A stretch of 64,000 nucleotides of DNA from Vibrio tapetis subsp. quintayensis (lineage in GTDB: Bacteria > Pseudomonadota > Gammaproteobacteria > Enterobacterales > Vibrionaceae), in contig NZ_JAUFQV010000024.1 in the NCBI RefSeq assembly GCF_030409945.1, positions 1 to 64,000 on the forward strand. Reading direction: 5' to 3'. A program made the translations under genes and the position numbers. Below, one piece after another: positions 43,956-53,063 of the stretch; positions within the stretch are counted from its first letter, which is position 1; the number at the start of each line of letters is the position of its first letter. The notes beneath the pieces were generated by a model. The model searched no databases. It saw only the letters and a program-made list of their open reading frames with translations, and was not told where the DNA came from.

Positions 43956-46654
43956 CACAACTTTCCTCGTACTTGATTTAACACTTGCTTGACGATCATA
44001 TGAGCACTTTCAAACTCAATTTCTTCTAAGTACTGATCAACAATTTCGAGCTGCTCACGAACCGCGCCTCTTTGTTCCGGATGAGACAAAATCGTCCGCA
44101 GCGTCTTTTCAGCGGCGAAGTCTGATTTGTCTAACTGATGAAGAAGCGTAACAAGTTCTTGTTCGAATAGTGGGTCTGAAGACGTATTATTAAGATCACG
44201 TTTTTGCTTTTGATAAATTGGCGCTAATTGCTGGATCACAGCATTCAGCATGCTAGATAGAGCATCGGCCTGCTTTTCGGAATCGTTTTGTTCTACGTTT
44301 CGTTCTAAATCACTCGCCAATCTAGCCAACCACGGCGCTCCAATATAGGCCGCGTTAGACTTAAGGCTGTGTAATTCATCTTTAAGTTCGTTGATGTCCA
44401 GCTCTTGAATCGAAAGCATGAGTGGATTATCACAATACCTGAAGTAGAAGCTCTGAACTAACGAAAGATAAAGCGGTTCTCGTTGATTCAATCTCGCCAG
44501 TGCCGATTGCACGTCTAATACATCGGCTTGTTTCAACTCATCGATCTGTTTATCAATGTCGCTACTGTTATCAGAAGCCGTATTCTGAGCAAAGTCTATA
44601 TCTAGGTGAGTCAGTAGCGTCTGCTGAAGCTGATACTCATCCAGCGGTTTGCTTAGATGACCAGACATACCAATATCCAAACATTCTTGGACGGTCGCTT
44701 CAGCAACATGCGCTGTCAGTGCAATGATAGGCATTTTCGCTCGATGGTTTGCTCTGATTTGGCTGGTCGCAGATAGGCCATCCAATTTCGGCATTTGAAT
44801 GTCCATTAGCACCAAATCGTAGTCCTGTAGCCTCACCTTCTCGACCGCTTCCTCGCCGTTGGTAGCAACATCAACTCGCAATCCATAGTCATCGAGATAA
44901 CCGAGTGCGACTTGTAAGTTTATCGGATTATCGTCAACGAGTAACACACGATGACCAGCTAACAACTCTTTCATCGGTGGGTGGATATCCAACGAGGGCT
45001 GAAACAAGGTAACATGACCAAGTTGAGGAAAAATAGCCGCCGGTGTAATGGGTTTTTCGATGCAGTTAAATAACCCATCAAAGCCATAATCAGAAACGCT
45101 ATTCAGACCATCAGCCATGACGATTAATTTGTTTGATTTTTGATACTGCTTAAGCACTCTAAGCGTCGATTCCGCATGCTCACCGCGAACACACTCCCAG
45201 TCGATCACTATGCGATCAAACGGCTGCCCTAGGCTAAATGCCTCACGAGCACGAGCTAACCCTTGCCCAGAAAATTGCACATGCTCAACGTCAAAACCGG
45301 CAGAAGAGAGCATTTTCACATTCGACGCCGCACTATAAACACTTGGATCGACTAATAGGACTCGGCTATTTTTCTCAACCACCACATCGTTAATCAAGCT
45401 CTCTGGTTCGGCAATTTCTACAGGAATACGAACACTGAAACGACTACCTTGATTAACTTTGCTATCAACATTTATTGAGCCACCCATCAATTCTGACAGT
45501 TTTTTGCAAATAGATAAGCCTAGGCCAGTGCCTCCATAACGGCGTGTAATAGAACTGTCCGCCTGCGTAAAGGAGCTAAACAAGTGTGCTTGTTGCTCTT
45601 CAGAAACACCAATACCGGTATCCGTCACGCTGAATTCTAGTGTGCCCTTTCCTTTGCCTCTTGGACGAAACTCAACATTCAGCGTCACCGCGCCTTTATG
45701 AGTAAATTTCACCGCATTACTGAGTAAGTTAATGGCTATTTGCTGGATTCTAAGCGGATCGCCTTTCAGCTTTCTTGGCATCATAGGGTCAATAAAGCAC
45801 GTCAGTTCAAGTTGTTTCTCGGTTGCTTTAAACCCATTAAGGTTTAGCGCCTGCTTCATGATGGTTTCTGGATTAAAATCAACAGACTCAGGTTCTAACT
45901 TGTCTGCGTCCATTTTTGAGAAATCGAGAATATCGTTTACGAGCCCTATCAGTATGTTGCCAGAGTCCAAGATCTTGTTTACGTAGTCTTGCTGTACATC
46001 ATCTAACTGAGATTTTTTTAGCAAATTACTGAGGCCTAGCATGGCATTGATAGGTGTTCTGATCTCGTGACTAATACGTGAAACAAACGAGGATTTTGCT
46101 TCTAAAGCCGTTTCAAGATCATGAGTAATCGATTCAAGCTCCTGAGTACGTGCTTTTACCTTTTCGTCCAATTCACTATTAATGCTTTCTAAAGCTTGAG
46201 AGTATTCCTGCAGCTTTATGTTAGCGTCTAGCGCCATTTGCTCCGCTTCTTTAATTTTCGAAATATCACGAGCCACACCGCAGACAAAAAGCGGTGTGTC
46301 ATCGGTGTCAAAAATGGGAACAAACAAGGTATCGACGAATATAGGCTGGTCATCTTTGACTGCAAACTGTTCAAAAGAGACTGGGGAGCGAACGGTAATG
46401 GCTTGACGGTATGTCGCGTAAAGCCCTTCGACAATGTCGTCATCCCAGGTTTCACGAATGTTATAGCGATGGATAGGCTGATCGGCATCCATCCCCATCA
46501 CGGCCCTAGATGCTGGGTTATTATCATAGAGCGTAAACTCCCCATCAGGTTCAACGGCCATAATAAACATCAGGTCAGCAGAGTACCTCCAGAGCTTAGA
46601 AAAGCACTCATGCACCACATTATCATGTTCTTCTTGATCAAAGTTTTGTCTCAT
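43955..46654 (-). CDS. Soluble hybrid histidine kinase (PAS-HisKA-HATPase-REC-REC-HPt)
   Basis: The protein is about 899 residues with no membrane helix. A PAS-type sensor (about 22-132) is followed by a coiled coil (about 135-188) and a HisKA domain with ISHEIRTPINAML (His196). The ATPase boxes are NLLSNAVKFTHKG, DTGIGV and GGTGLGLSICKKL. A first receiver-like domain appears degenerate (VLLVDPSVYSAASNVKM). A second is intact (VLLVDDNPINLQVALGYLDD; LVLMDIQMPKLDG). The C-terminal helical domain contains LHSLKSNAAYIGA, a histidine phosphotransfer site. The start at 46654 is four bases after the stop of the protease gene and has AAAAGG upstream. The signal is unknown, and must be cytoplasmic or transmitted through a partner. 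Confidence 0.93.
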   Translation of the reverse strand: MRQNFDQEEHDNVVHECFSKLWRYSADLMFIMAVEPDGEFTLYDNNPASRAVMGMDADQPIHRYNIRETWDDDIVEGLYATYRQAITVRSPVSFEQFAVKDDQPIFVDTLFVPIFDTDDTPLFVCGVARDISKIKEAEQMALDANIKLQEYSQALESINSELDEKVKARTQELESITHDLETALEAKSSFVSRISHEIRTPINAMLGLSNLLKKSQLDDVQQDYVNKILDSGNILIGLVNDILDFSKMDADKLEPESVDFNPETIMKQALNLNGFKATEKQLELTCFIDPMMPRKLKGDPLRIQQIAINLLSNAVKFTHKGAVTLNVEFRPRGKGKGTLEFSVTDTGIGVSEEQQAHLFSSFTQADSSITRRYGGTGLGLSICKKLSELMGGSINVDSKVNQGSRFSVRIPVEIAEPESLINDVVVEKNSRVLLVDPSVYSAASNVKMLSSAGFDVEHVQFSGQGLARAREAFSLGQPFDRIVIDWECVRGEHAESTLRVLKQYQKSNKLIVMADGLNSVSDYGFDGLFNCIEKPITPAAIFPQLGHVTLFQPSLDIHPPMKELLAGHRVLLVDDNPINLQVALGYLDDYGLRVDVATNGEEAVEKVRLQDYDLVLMDIQMPKLDGLSATSQIRANHRAKMPIIALTAHVAEATVQECLDIGMSGHLSKPLDEYQLQQTLLTHLDIDFAQNTASDNSSDIDKQIDELKQADVLDVQSALARLNQREPLYLSLVQSFYFRYCDNPLMLSIQELDINELKDELHSLKSNAAYIGAPWLARLASDLERNVEQNDSEKQADALSSMLNAVIQQLAPIYQKQKRDLNNTSSDPLFEQELVTLLHQLDKSDFAAEKTLRTILSHPEQRGAVREQLEIVDQYLEEIEFESAHMIVKQVLNQVRGKL

Positions 46655-46658
46655 AAAA

Positions 46659-48677
46659 TTAACCTTTTGAAGAATATGTTCGTGTAAAGAATAATTGCTG
46701 AGCGTTCGCTTGCATGTAACTATCTTCGACACTAGTGCCATGGGCCGTCCACAAGTTCACGATGAGTGCGTCTACCTCTAGATCTAAATAACCACTGATC
46801 GAGATAGGCCATTCATCAAGCCCCTTACCTGCAACACTCAAACTGCGACGTTTGATATCAACACCAGACAAAGGAGCTAAAGTATCAGCGAACCCTTTCA
46901 ATGTTGTTGTCTTGCCATGCTGTTCGAATTGTATGTTGATCAACCCTTGTTGCTCATCAACGACGGAACAACGAAGAACTGACTCATTTTGTTCATCCCA
47001 CCAATCACCATTAAATGGAGAGCTTACTGAGCCACTTTTATTGAACAATCTTGATAGCAATTCATCATCTTGTTGCTTTTCAACTGAGCTGCATTTTTTA
47101 AACGCCAACTTATCGAGAAAATCTCCAACCTGAGCGCCTCCATAATGGTTGGTCGCTACCAATGAATTGATCACCGACAGCTGTGTATCATCCACCATTT
47201 GCCCACAATAAGTGGACATCCAGCGCCAACTGTCATTCGGCTCTGCACCCACGTCATGAGCACGCCATGTTATAGCCAATGCTACTGCCTGCCCTTCAGT
47301 TTGAGTGGGATTCTGTGCTGCACTCCAACCATAGACATAATAACAACCAGAAGCACCAGTGGTCGATGAGTAGGATCCCCATACTTCGCCGCTAGCCTGA
47401 GTTAATAAGTCCATTTGCGAGCCATAGCTATTTTCCCATCGGCCAGTAAGTTTAAAGTCACTGGAGAAATCTTTTAAGTAGATCGCTGGTGGTTTCGTTT
47501 GGCGGGTTTTAATAATGTTCGGACCGTCTGGCTTATTGAACAACCACATACCTACGGGTTCGAGTTCGCGAGCCTCATTTACCCTGTACTGATAAACGGT
47601 GTATAAACTGTCCATCAAAACAGAACCCACTAAAGTTAACGCATCCAACCCTTGCATCGGCTGAAATTGAGGCACGATTTTGCCTTCTAATTCACCATGC
47701 TCAATCTTCACATCATATAGATCTTTCGGTATTTCGATTTCCCCCGCGAGAGAGCATGCATTACCTGGGAAGTTAATAGATAATGGCTTACCATAAAGAC
47801 CAGCCTGCTGGTACGCCGAAAACATAGTGTCTGGATCGCCTTTAAATTGGGAAGATCCTGTATCCAAGCAAAACCACTGCTTTGCGTTGTCATTAGCCTC
47901 ACACAAAACGTCATCGCCCATCTTCATGCTCGACATCGGCGTCGTCCAGATATAATACAAAGACTCAACCGCAGTATTAGCAGCATAGCGATCCCACGGA
48001 AGAAACAAATACTCTCTGCTATCCGCATAATCTGGATTCAGAGCACCAAATGTTACCTCTCCTTGTTTGGAGTCAGGATCGGTACTAAAACCGACATAAG
48101 GCGCATCAGCACAAATAACGTTTTGAGCAAGCAAGGACTCCATAAAATGAAAACTTGCTTCACTGTGGCATTGATGATGACCTCTCAGAGCACTCTTAGG
48201 AGTATCCGTCTTCAATGGGATATGAGAATAACTCGGAAGGCCAATACCACCGTCCCAATTCAATTCGTCAAATTGACTGCCTTCATATTCACTAGATAGG
48301 TATAAATCAGATTTAAGAGTGATATTGTCGTGTGTCGACAACGCCAGAATATCTTCGCCACTGGAAACCTTCATTTCCCCCCAAGGACCAAAATCTACGG
48401 TCATTGGAGTCCGGCTAACCCATTCAAAACTGCGTGACGCTTTGTAGTTAAATTCGCTTCCACCAAAGTGATGACATGTCTCAGGACCACATAAAGTCGA
48501 AGTCACCCAATTGAAGTTACTCCCCGTATCAAAAGAAAACTTTAATGCCTGATTCGGAGTACCGACTCCCACAATCGCATACCAGGGTGATGCACCATTG
48601 TTTTGAAATGGACCTTTTTGAAGAGGTAAGGTGAGTCCATGACTACGTCCATCAACGACCTGATTAGTGTTATCCAT
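46659..48677 (-). CDS. Pepsin-family (A1) aspartic protease with two avidin-like C-terminal segments
   Basis: The 672-residue protein is a pepsin-type protease, rare in bacteria (known examples are the Shewanella shewasins). Two catalytic motifs are present: FSFDTGSNFNWV (Asp50) and WFCLDTGSSQF (Asp272), with YAIVGVGTPNQALKF before the first, as in eukaryotic pepsins. There is no signal peptide and no propeptide: an in-frame TAA lies two codons before the ATG, and AAGGG supports that start. After the protease (to about residue 400) come two segments of about 115 residues. The first (408-527) reads LTGRWENSYGSQMDLL, GEVWGSYSSTTGASGCYYV, VALAITWRA and STYCGQMV. This order mirrors streptavidin strands GTWYNQLGST, GTYESAVGNAESRYV, GWTVAW and TWSGQYV. 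The second (555-668) ends in LWTAHGTSVEDSYM, like avidin strand 7-8. Biotin binding is uncertain because several contact tryptophans are replaced. First gene of the kinase operon. Confidence 0.8.
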   Translation of the reverse strand: MDNTNQVVDGRSHGLTLPLQKGPFQNNGASPWYAIVGVGTPNQALKFSFDTGSNFNWVTSTLCGPETCHHFGGSEFNYKASRSFEWVSRTPMTVDFGPWGEMKVSSGEDILALSTHDNITLKSDLYLSSEYEGSQFDELNWDGGIGLPSYSHIPLKTDTPKSALRGHHQCHSEASFHFMESLLAQNVICADAPYVGFSTDPDSKQGEVTFGALNPDYADSREYLFLPWDRYAANTAVESLYYIWTTPMSSMKMGDDVLCEANDNAKQWFCLDTGSSQFKGDPDTMFSAYQQAGLYGKPLSINFPGNACSLAGEIEIPKDLYDVKIEHGELEGKIVPQFQPMQGLDALTLVGSVLMDSLYTVYQYRVNEARELEPVGMWLFNKPDGPNIIKTRQTKPPAIYLKDFSSDFKLTGRWENSYGSQMDLLTQASGEVWGSYSSTTGASGCYYVYGWSAAQNPTQTEGQAVALAITWRAHDVGAEPNDSWRWMSTYCGQMVDDTQLSVINSLVATNHYGGAQVGDFLDKLAFKKCSSVEKQQDDELLSRLFNKSGSVSSPFNGDWWDEQNESVLRCSVVDEQQGLINIQFEQHGKTTTLKGFADTLAPLSGVDIKRRSLSVAGKGLDEWPISISGYLDLEVDALIVNLWTAHGTSVEDSYMQANAQQLFFTRTYSSKG

Positions 48678-49090
48678 TCTTTAACCCTTATGTGATTCTT
48701 TCACTTTGAAGTGAAAATCTAAACTCAGCTAGGATCTGAGCGTCACCTGTTTATACAACTCATACAATCTATCCATCCATACTATTGACATATCAAACAA
48801 TATCCATAGTAGTTAGGCATTATTTTGACGCTAAATTAGTAATATCTAATGACCTTCACGTTTTTTAGACATTAAATTCCACGATTTCCCAAATCAACAT
48901 GTATTTCCATAGTCGTACCAATACCTCTCATATTGTGAGTACTAACTAACAGCTAAACTTTATTGATCACGATAAATAAAGCGAGCGACGGTTTAACGGG
49001 ATTAGAGATAGAGATAGAGATAGAGATAGAGATAAGTTAAACGTTTTTTAAAATTAGGGGGTAAGTAACCTAACTCTAGAACGAGGACAC
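48678..49090. promoter_or_regulatory. Promoter region of the protease-kinase-regulator operon
   Basis: This AT-rich gap separates two minus-strand units, so the operon promoter should lie in 48678-48850. I see no clear operator. The right part holds a hexanucleotide repeat (listed separately) and runs into the opp terminator. No plausible gene is visible. Confidence 0.45.
49004..49034. repeat. Hexanucleotide microsatellite (AGAGAT)5
   Basis: Five uninterrupted copies of AGAGAT plus one base, from 49004 to 49034. It lies about 330 bp upstream of the protease start codon and 57 bp past the opp terminator. Copy number of such repeats can vary by slippage. Confidence 0.9.
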
Positions 49091-49122
49091 AAAAAAAGCG
49101 CAGCCCTTACGGAACTGCGCTT
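49091..49122 (-). terminator. Rho-independent terminator of the opp operon
   Basis: On the minus strand AAGCGCAG pairs with CTGCGCTT, followed by TTTTTTT, starting about 20 bp past the oppF stop. A second small hairpin (AGCCTGTCACAGGCT) lies between it and the stop. Confidence 0.88.
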
Positions 49123-49141
49123 GAGCCTGTCACAGGCTGAA

Positions 49142-50131
49142 TTAATCGACCATCAAACAAGAAACGGCGTGAACGTCATCGCCTTTGATTTGCGGTTTTT
49201 GTTGTGCACACAACTCTGTTGCTTGAGGACAACGGGTACGGAACACACAACCTGATGGTGGATTCATTGGCGAAGGTAAATCACCTTCAAGCATTTCAAT
49301 TTTTTTCTTACGCTCTAGCTCTGGGTCAGGAATTGGAACCGCTGACATCAGTGCACGAGTGTATGGGTGCTTAGGATTATCAAACAGGGCCTTAGATTCA
49401 CCCAGCTCAACAGCATTACCTAAGTACATAACCAGTACGCGGTCTGAAATGTGTTTCACCACTGACAAATCGTGAGCAATGAAAACTAAGCTTAGATTCA
49501 TCTCTTTTTGTATCTCTTGCAACAGGTTAACAACCTGAGCTTGAATAGACACATCCAGAGCCGATACTGGCTCATCACAAATGATCATCTTAGGCTTAAG
49601 AATAAGCGCACGTGCAATACCGATACGCTGACACTGACCACCAGAGAATTCATGTGGGTAACGGTTGATAACGTTAGGCAGTAAGCCTACCTTCATCATC
49701 ATCTCTTTCACACGATCTTTCACGTCTTGCTTGGAAACTTCAGGGTAGAAGGTTTCCAACGGCTCAGCGATGATGTCTCCGATCGTCATTCGCGGGTTAA
49801 GCGATGCCAATGGATCTTGGAAAATCATTTGAATCTCTTTACGAGTTTCACGGCGCTGCACTTCCTGCATTTTAGTCAAGTCTTGACCCATCCAAACGAC
49901 ATCGCCGTCTGTCGCGTCCACTAAACCAACAATTGCTCGTGCAAAGGTAGATTTACCACAGCCAGATTCACCCACCACACCTAATGTTTCGCCTTCGTAA
50001 AGGTGAACATTAACGCCATCAACCGCTTTCAATGCCGTTGGTTTAGCCCATGGCCAAGCCGACTTAGAGGCAATGTTGAAGTGAACTTTCAGGTTTTTTA
50101 TATCAAGGATTAATTTCTTTGCTTCACTCAT
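49142..50131 (-). CDS. oppF: Oligopeptide ABC transporter ATP-binding protein OppF
   Basis: The protein is about 329 residues. Walker A GESGCGKST, signature FSGGQCQRIGIARAL and Walker B MIICDEPVSALDV are present, followed by the oligopeptide/dipeptide C-terminal domain with cysteines (GCVFRTRCPQATELC). It energises import of oligopeptides with OppD. The ATG at 50131 overlaps the oppD stop (ATGA); a TTG three codons earlier is less likely. Last gene of the operon. Confidence 0.95.
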   Translation of the reverse strand: MSEAKKLILDIKNLKVHFNIASKSAWPWAKPTALKAVDGVNVHLYEGETLGVVGESGCGKSTFARAIVGLVDATDGDVVWMGQDLTKMQEVQRRETRKEIQMIFQDPLASLNPRMTIGDIIAEPLETFYPEVSKQDVKDRVKEMMMKVGLLPNVINRYPHEFSGGQCQRIGIARALILKPKMIICDEPVSALDVSIQAQVVNLLQEIQKEMNLSLVFIAHDLSVVKHISDRVLVMYLGNAVELGESKALFDNPKHPYTRALMSAVPIPDPELERKKKIEMLEGDLPSPMNPPSGCVFRTRCPQATELCAQQKPQIKGDDVHAVSCLMVD

Positions 50132-51099
50132 TTTGTCCAAGTCTCCCAGTCAGAAAAACAAGCGCGTTGACGTCCTTCACCAAATGGCAATAGGATTGGC
50201 GCTTCAGTCTTACAACGATCCGTCACACGATGGCAGCGCTCTTGATAAGGGCAACCTGGTGGTAAGCGAAGTAAGTTTGGTGGGTTGCCTGGAATGGTAG
50301 GCAAAATATCCCCTTCCGTATCCAAACGTGGAATCGCTTTTAATAGCCCTTCTGCGTACGGATGCGTTGGTTCGTAGAAAATCTCGTTTACTGTGCCATA
50401 TTCCATTGTACGACCTGCGTACATCACAAGCACTTTGTCACATGAACCCGCCACAACACCAAGGTCGTGGGTGATCATAATGATGGCGGTGTTGAACTCT
50501 TTTTTCAGGTCGTTCAGTAGGTCCATGATCTGCGCTTGAACCGTTACATCTAGTGCAGTTGTTGGCTCATCGGCAATCAATAGCTTTGGTCGACATAATA
50601 GCGCCATTGCGATCATTACACGTTGACGCATACCGCCAGAAAATTCATGCGGATACATAGTAATACGTTTACGCGCTTCTGGGATTTTAACCGCATCGAG
50701 CATACGTACTGATTCTTCAAATGCTTCAGCTCGACCCATGCCTTTGTGCAGCATCAACACTTCCATAAGCTGATCACTTACTTTCATGTATGGGTTAAGT
50801 GACGTCATTGGATCTTGGAAGATCATGGCGATCTGTTCTGCTCGAACTTTATTCAGTTCTTTTTCTGGCAGATTCAGTATTTCATTGCCTTCAAACTTTG
50901 CGCTACCTGAGATGATACCGTTCTTGGCAAGCAGACCCATTAAGGCAAACACAGTTTGTGATTTACCAGAACCAGACTCACCAACGATACCTAAGGTTTC
51001 GCCTTGATTAAGAGAGAAGTTTAAATCGTTAACTGCGGTTACGATTCCGTCTTGCGTGGTAAATTCAACACGCAGATCTTTGACATCTAATAAGCTCAT
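50128..51099 (-). CDS. oppD: Oligopeptide ABC transporter ATP-binding protein OppD
   Basis: The 323-residue partner of OppF has Walker A GESGSGKSQ, signature FSGGMRQRVMIAMAL, Walker B LLIADEPTTALDV and the C-terminal cysteine region (GCPYQERCHRVTDRC) seen in oligopeptide importers, which may hold an iron-sulfur cluster. The gene is 22 bases downstream of oppC and coupled to oppF by a 4-base overlap. Confidence 0.95.
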   Translation of the reverse strand: MSLLDVKDLRVEFTTQDGIVTAVNDLNFSLNQGETLGIVGESGSGKSQTVFALMGLLAKNGIISGSAKFEGNEILNLPEKELNKVRAEQIAMIFQDPMTSLNPYMKVSDQLMEVLMLHKGMGRAEAFEESVRMLDAVKIPEARKRITMYPHEFSGGMRQRVMIAMALLCRPKLLIADEPTTALDVTVQAQIMDLLNDLKKEFNTAIIMITHDLGVVAGSCDKVLVMYAGRTMEYGTVNEIFYEPTHPYAEGLLKAIPRLDTEGDILPTIPGNPPNLLRLPPGCPYQERCHRVTDRCKTEAPILLPFGEGRQRACFSDWETWTK

Positions 51100-51121
51100 A
51101 TTGCTTTCCTTCTTATTCTAG

Positions 51122-52024
51122 TTATCTGTCTTTTGGATCAAGTGCGTCACGAAGACCATCACCGACATAGTTAAAGCAGAACAGGGTCACGACCATGAAA
51201 GCTGCAGGGAATGCCAGTTGCCAAATTGCAACTTCCATTGTTTGCGAACCTTCTTGAAGCAATGCGCCCCAGCTAGTCATTGGCTCTTGTACACCAAGAC
51301 CAAGGAAAGAAAGGAATGACTCGGTCAGAATCATAGATGGAATCAGTAATGTTGAGTAAACCGCAACAATACCTAATACGTTTGGTACGATATGGCGAGT
51401 GATGATTTTCCACTTGCTCACACCACATACGTGTGCCGCTTCGATGAATTCTTTACTGCGTAAGCTCAGAGTCTGACCACGTACGATACGCGCCATATCA
51501 AGCCATGCAATCGCACCGATAGCAACAAAGATAAGCACGATGTTACGACCAAAGAATGTCACCAATACGATAACCAAGAACATGAATGGTACGGCGTATA
51601 GGATTTCTAGGATACGCATCATGATACGGTCGGTACGGCCACCAATAAAACCTGACGCGGCGCCATAAAGCGTACCAATAACAACTGCAACCAACGCACC
51701 AAGTACACCCACCATCAATGAGATTCGGCCACCGATAAGAGTACGGACATATAAGTCTCGACCTAAGCTATCGGTACCAAACCAGTGATCAGCGTTCGGA
51801 CCTACGTGCATCGCATACCAGTCGGTATTATCGTAAGTGTAAGGGGCAATCATTGGCAAAAATACGACTGCCAAAGTTAAAACCGCTAAGATTGCCAGGC
51901 TCACCATTGCCGCTTTATTACGCATAAAACGGATACGAGCGTCCTGCCATAAACTACGACCTTCAATTTCTAAGTTCTCAGAGAACTTTTCGATCGCATC
52001 TAAATTTTCTTTTTTCGTCAGCAT
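51122..52024 (-). CDS. oppC: Oligopeptide ABC transporter permease OppC
   Basis: The 300-residue inner-membrane permease has six helices. It shows the N-terminal OppC segment (SLWQDARIRFMRNKAAMVSL), HWFGTDSLGRDLYVRTLIGG and the EAA loop (EFIEAAHVCGVSKWKIITRH) that contacts the ATPases. It is paired with OppB, 12 bases upstream. Confidence 0.95.
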   Translation of the reverse strand: MLTKKENLDAIEKFSENLEIEGRSLWQDARIRFMRNKAAMVSLAILAVLTLAVVFLPMIAPYTYDNTDWYAMHVGPNADHWFGTDSLGRDLYVRTLIGGRISLMVGVLGALVAVVIGTLYGAASGFIGGRTDRIMMRILEILYAVPFMFLVIVLVTFFGRNIVLIFVAIGAIAWLDMARIVRGQTLSLRSKEFIEAAHVCGVSKWKIITRHIVPNVLGIVAVYSTLLIPSMILTESFLSFLGLGVQEPMTSWGALLQEGSQTMEVAIWQLAFPAAFMVVTLFCFNYVGDGLRDALDPKDR

Positions 52025-52036
52025 GAGAGTCCGTCC

Positions 52037-52957
52037 CTAGTAGCGAATTTTCGGGTCAATTACAGCCAGTAATATATCAACGATTGCGTTGAATACGATG
52101 AACAAGAAACCAATCAAAATGGTGACTGCCATTACTAGTGAATAATCACGGTTGAATGCCGCATTTACGAATAGCTTACCGATACCCGGCAGGCCAAAAA
52201 TAGTTTCGATAACTACCGAACCTGTGATGATACCTACGAAAGCAGGCCCCATGTAAGAAACAACAGGCAACAATGCAGGGCGAAGTGCATGTTTCAGAAT
52301 GATATAACGGTAGCTAAGACCTTTTGCACGAGCAGTACGAATGAAGTTACTGTTTAACGTTTCGATCATCGAGCCACGAGTAATACGGGCGAACGTTGCA
52401 ACGTACAGCATCGACATAGCGAGAACCGGTAATACCATGTATTGCCAGGACCCTCCGTACCAACCACCAGCGGGAAGCCAATCAAGCTTAATTGCAAAAA
52501 TGTACATCAAGGTAGGTGCAATTACGAAGGAAGGCATGACCACACCGATCATTGCGGTGGCCATAACGCCATAGTCAACCCACGTGTTTTGCCGCAGAGC
52601 CGCAAAGGTACCGACCGATACACCCAGAATTACAGTGAAAATAAACGCGACAGCACCCACTTTAGCCGATACAGGCAAAGCAACCGCAATGAGTTCATTT
52701 ACCGTGTAATCTAGATATTTGAAAGACGGACCGAAGTCACCTTGCAAAATGTTGGTTAAGTAAGTGGTGTATTGTTCAAATACAGGTTTATCAAGGCCGT
52801 ATTTCGCCTCAATGTTTGCCAATACTTGTGGCGGTAAAGGACGTTCGCTCGAGAAAGGGTTTCCCGGTGCAAAACGCATTAGAAAGAACGATACTGTGAT
52901 AAGCACCAACATTGTTGGAATGGCTTCAAATATCCGTTTCATGATGAATTTAAACAT
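52037..52957 (-). CDS. oppB: Oligopeptide ABC transporter permease OppB
   Basis: The protein is about 306 residues. The N-terminus MFKFIMKRIFEAIPTMLVLI matches E. coli OppB, which is why the start was placed at 52957 rather than further upstream. The conserved ANIEAKYGLDKPVFEQY, GDFGPSFKYLDYTVNEL and EAA loop (NFIRTARAKGLSYRYIILKH) are present. Confidence 0.95.
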   Translation of the reverse strand: MFKFIMKRIFEAIPTMLVLITVSFFLMRFAPGNPFSSERPLPPQVLANIEAKYGLDKPVFEQYTTYLTNILQGDFGPSFKYLDYTVNELIAVALPVSAKVGAVAFIFTVILGVSVGTFAALRQNTWVDYGVMATAMIGVVMPSFVIAPTLMYIFAIKLDWLPAGGWYGGSWQYMVLPVLAMSMLYVATFARITRGSMIETLNSNFIRTARAKGLSYRYIILKHALRPALLPVVSYMGPAFVGIITGSVVIETIFGLPGIGKLFVNAAFNRDYSLVMAVTILIGFLFIVFNAIVDILLAVIDPKIRY

Positions 52958-52997
52958 AAACTCACTCTTCCAGTCTGTGACAATTAAAATCAGAAAG

Positions 52998-53030
52998 ACG
53001 CTACATGTGCTTATAAAGCACATGCAGTGT
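52998..53030 (-). other. Intercistronic stem-loop between oppA and oppB
   Basis: ACGCTACATGTGCTT and AAGCACATGCAGTGT form a stem of about 14 bp with one mismatch and a 3-base loop. There is no T-run on the minus strand, so it is more likely an mRNA-stabilising or attenuating hairpin that lets oppA be made in excess over the permeases, as is common for binding-protein operons. Confidence 0.65.
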
Positions 53031-53063
53031 CTGAGTTACTTATAGTTTTTTTAGCGTCAGTTT

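Noticed and set aside
46238..46687. 149-codon open frame on the plus strand opposite the kinase gene
   Set aside because: It lies fully within the well-supported PAS-kinase coding region, with no family resemblance or ribosome-binding site.
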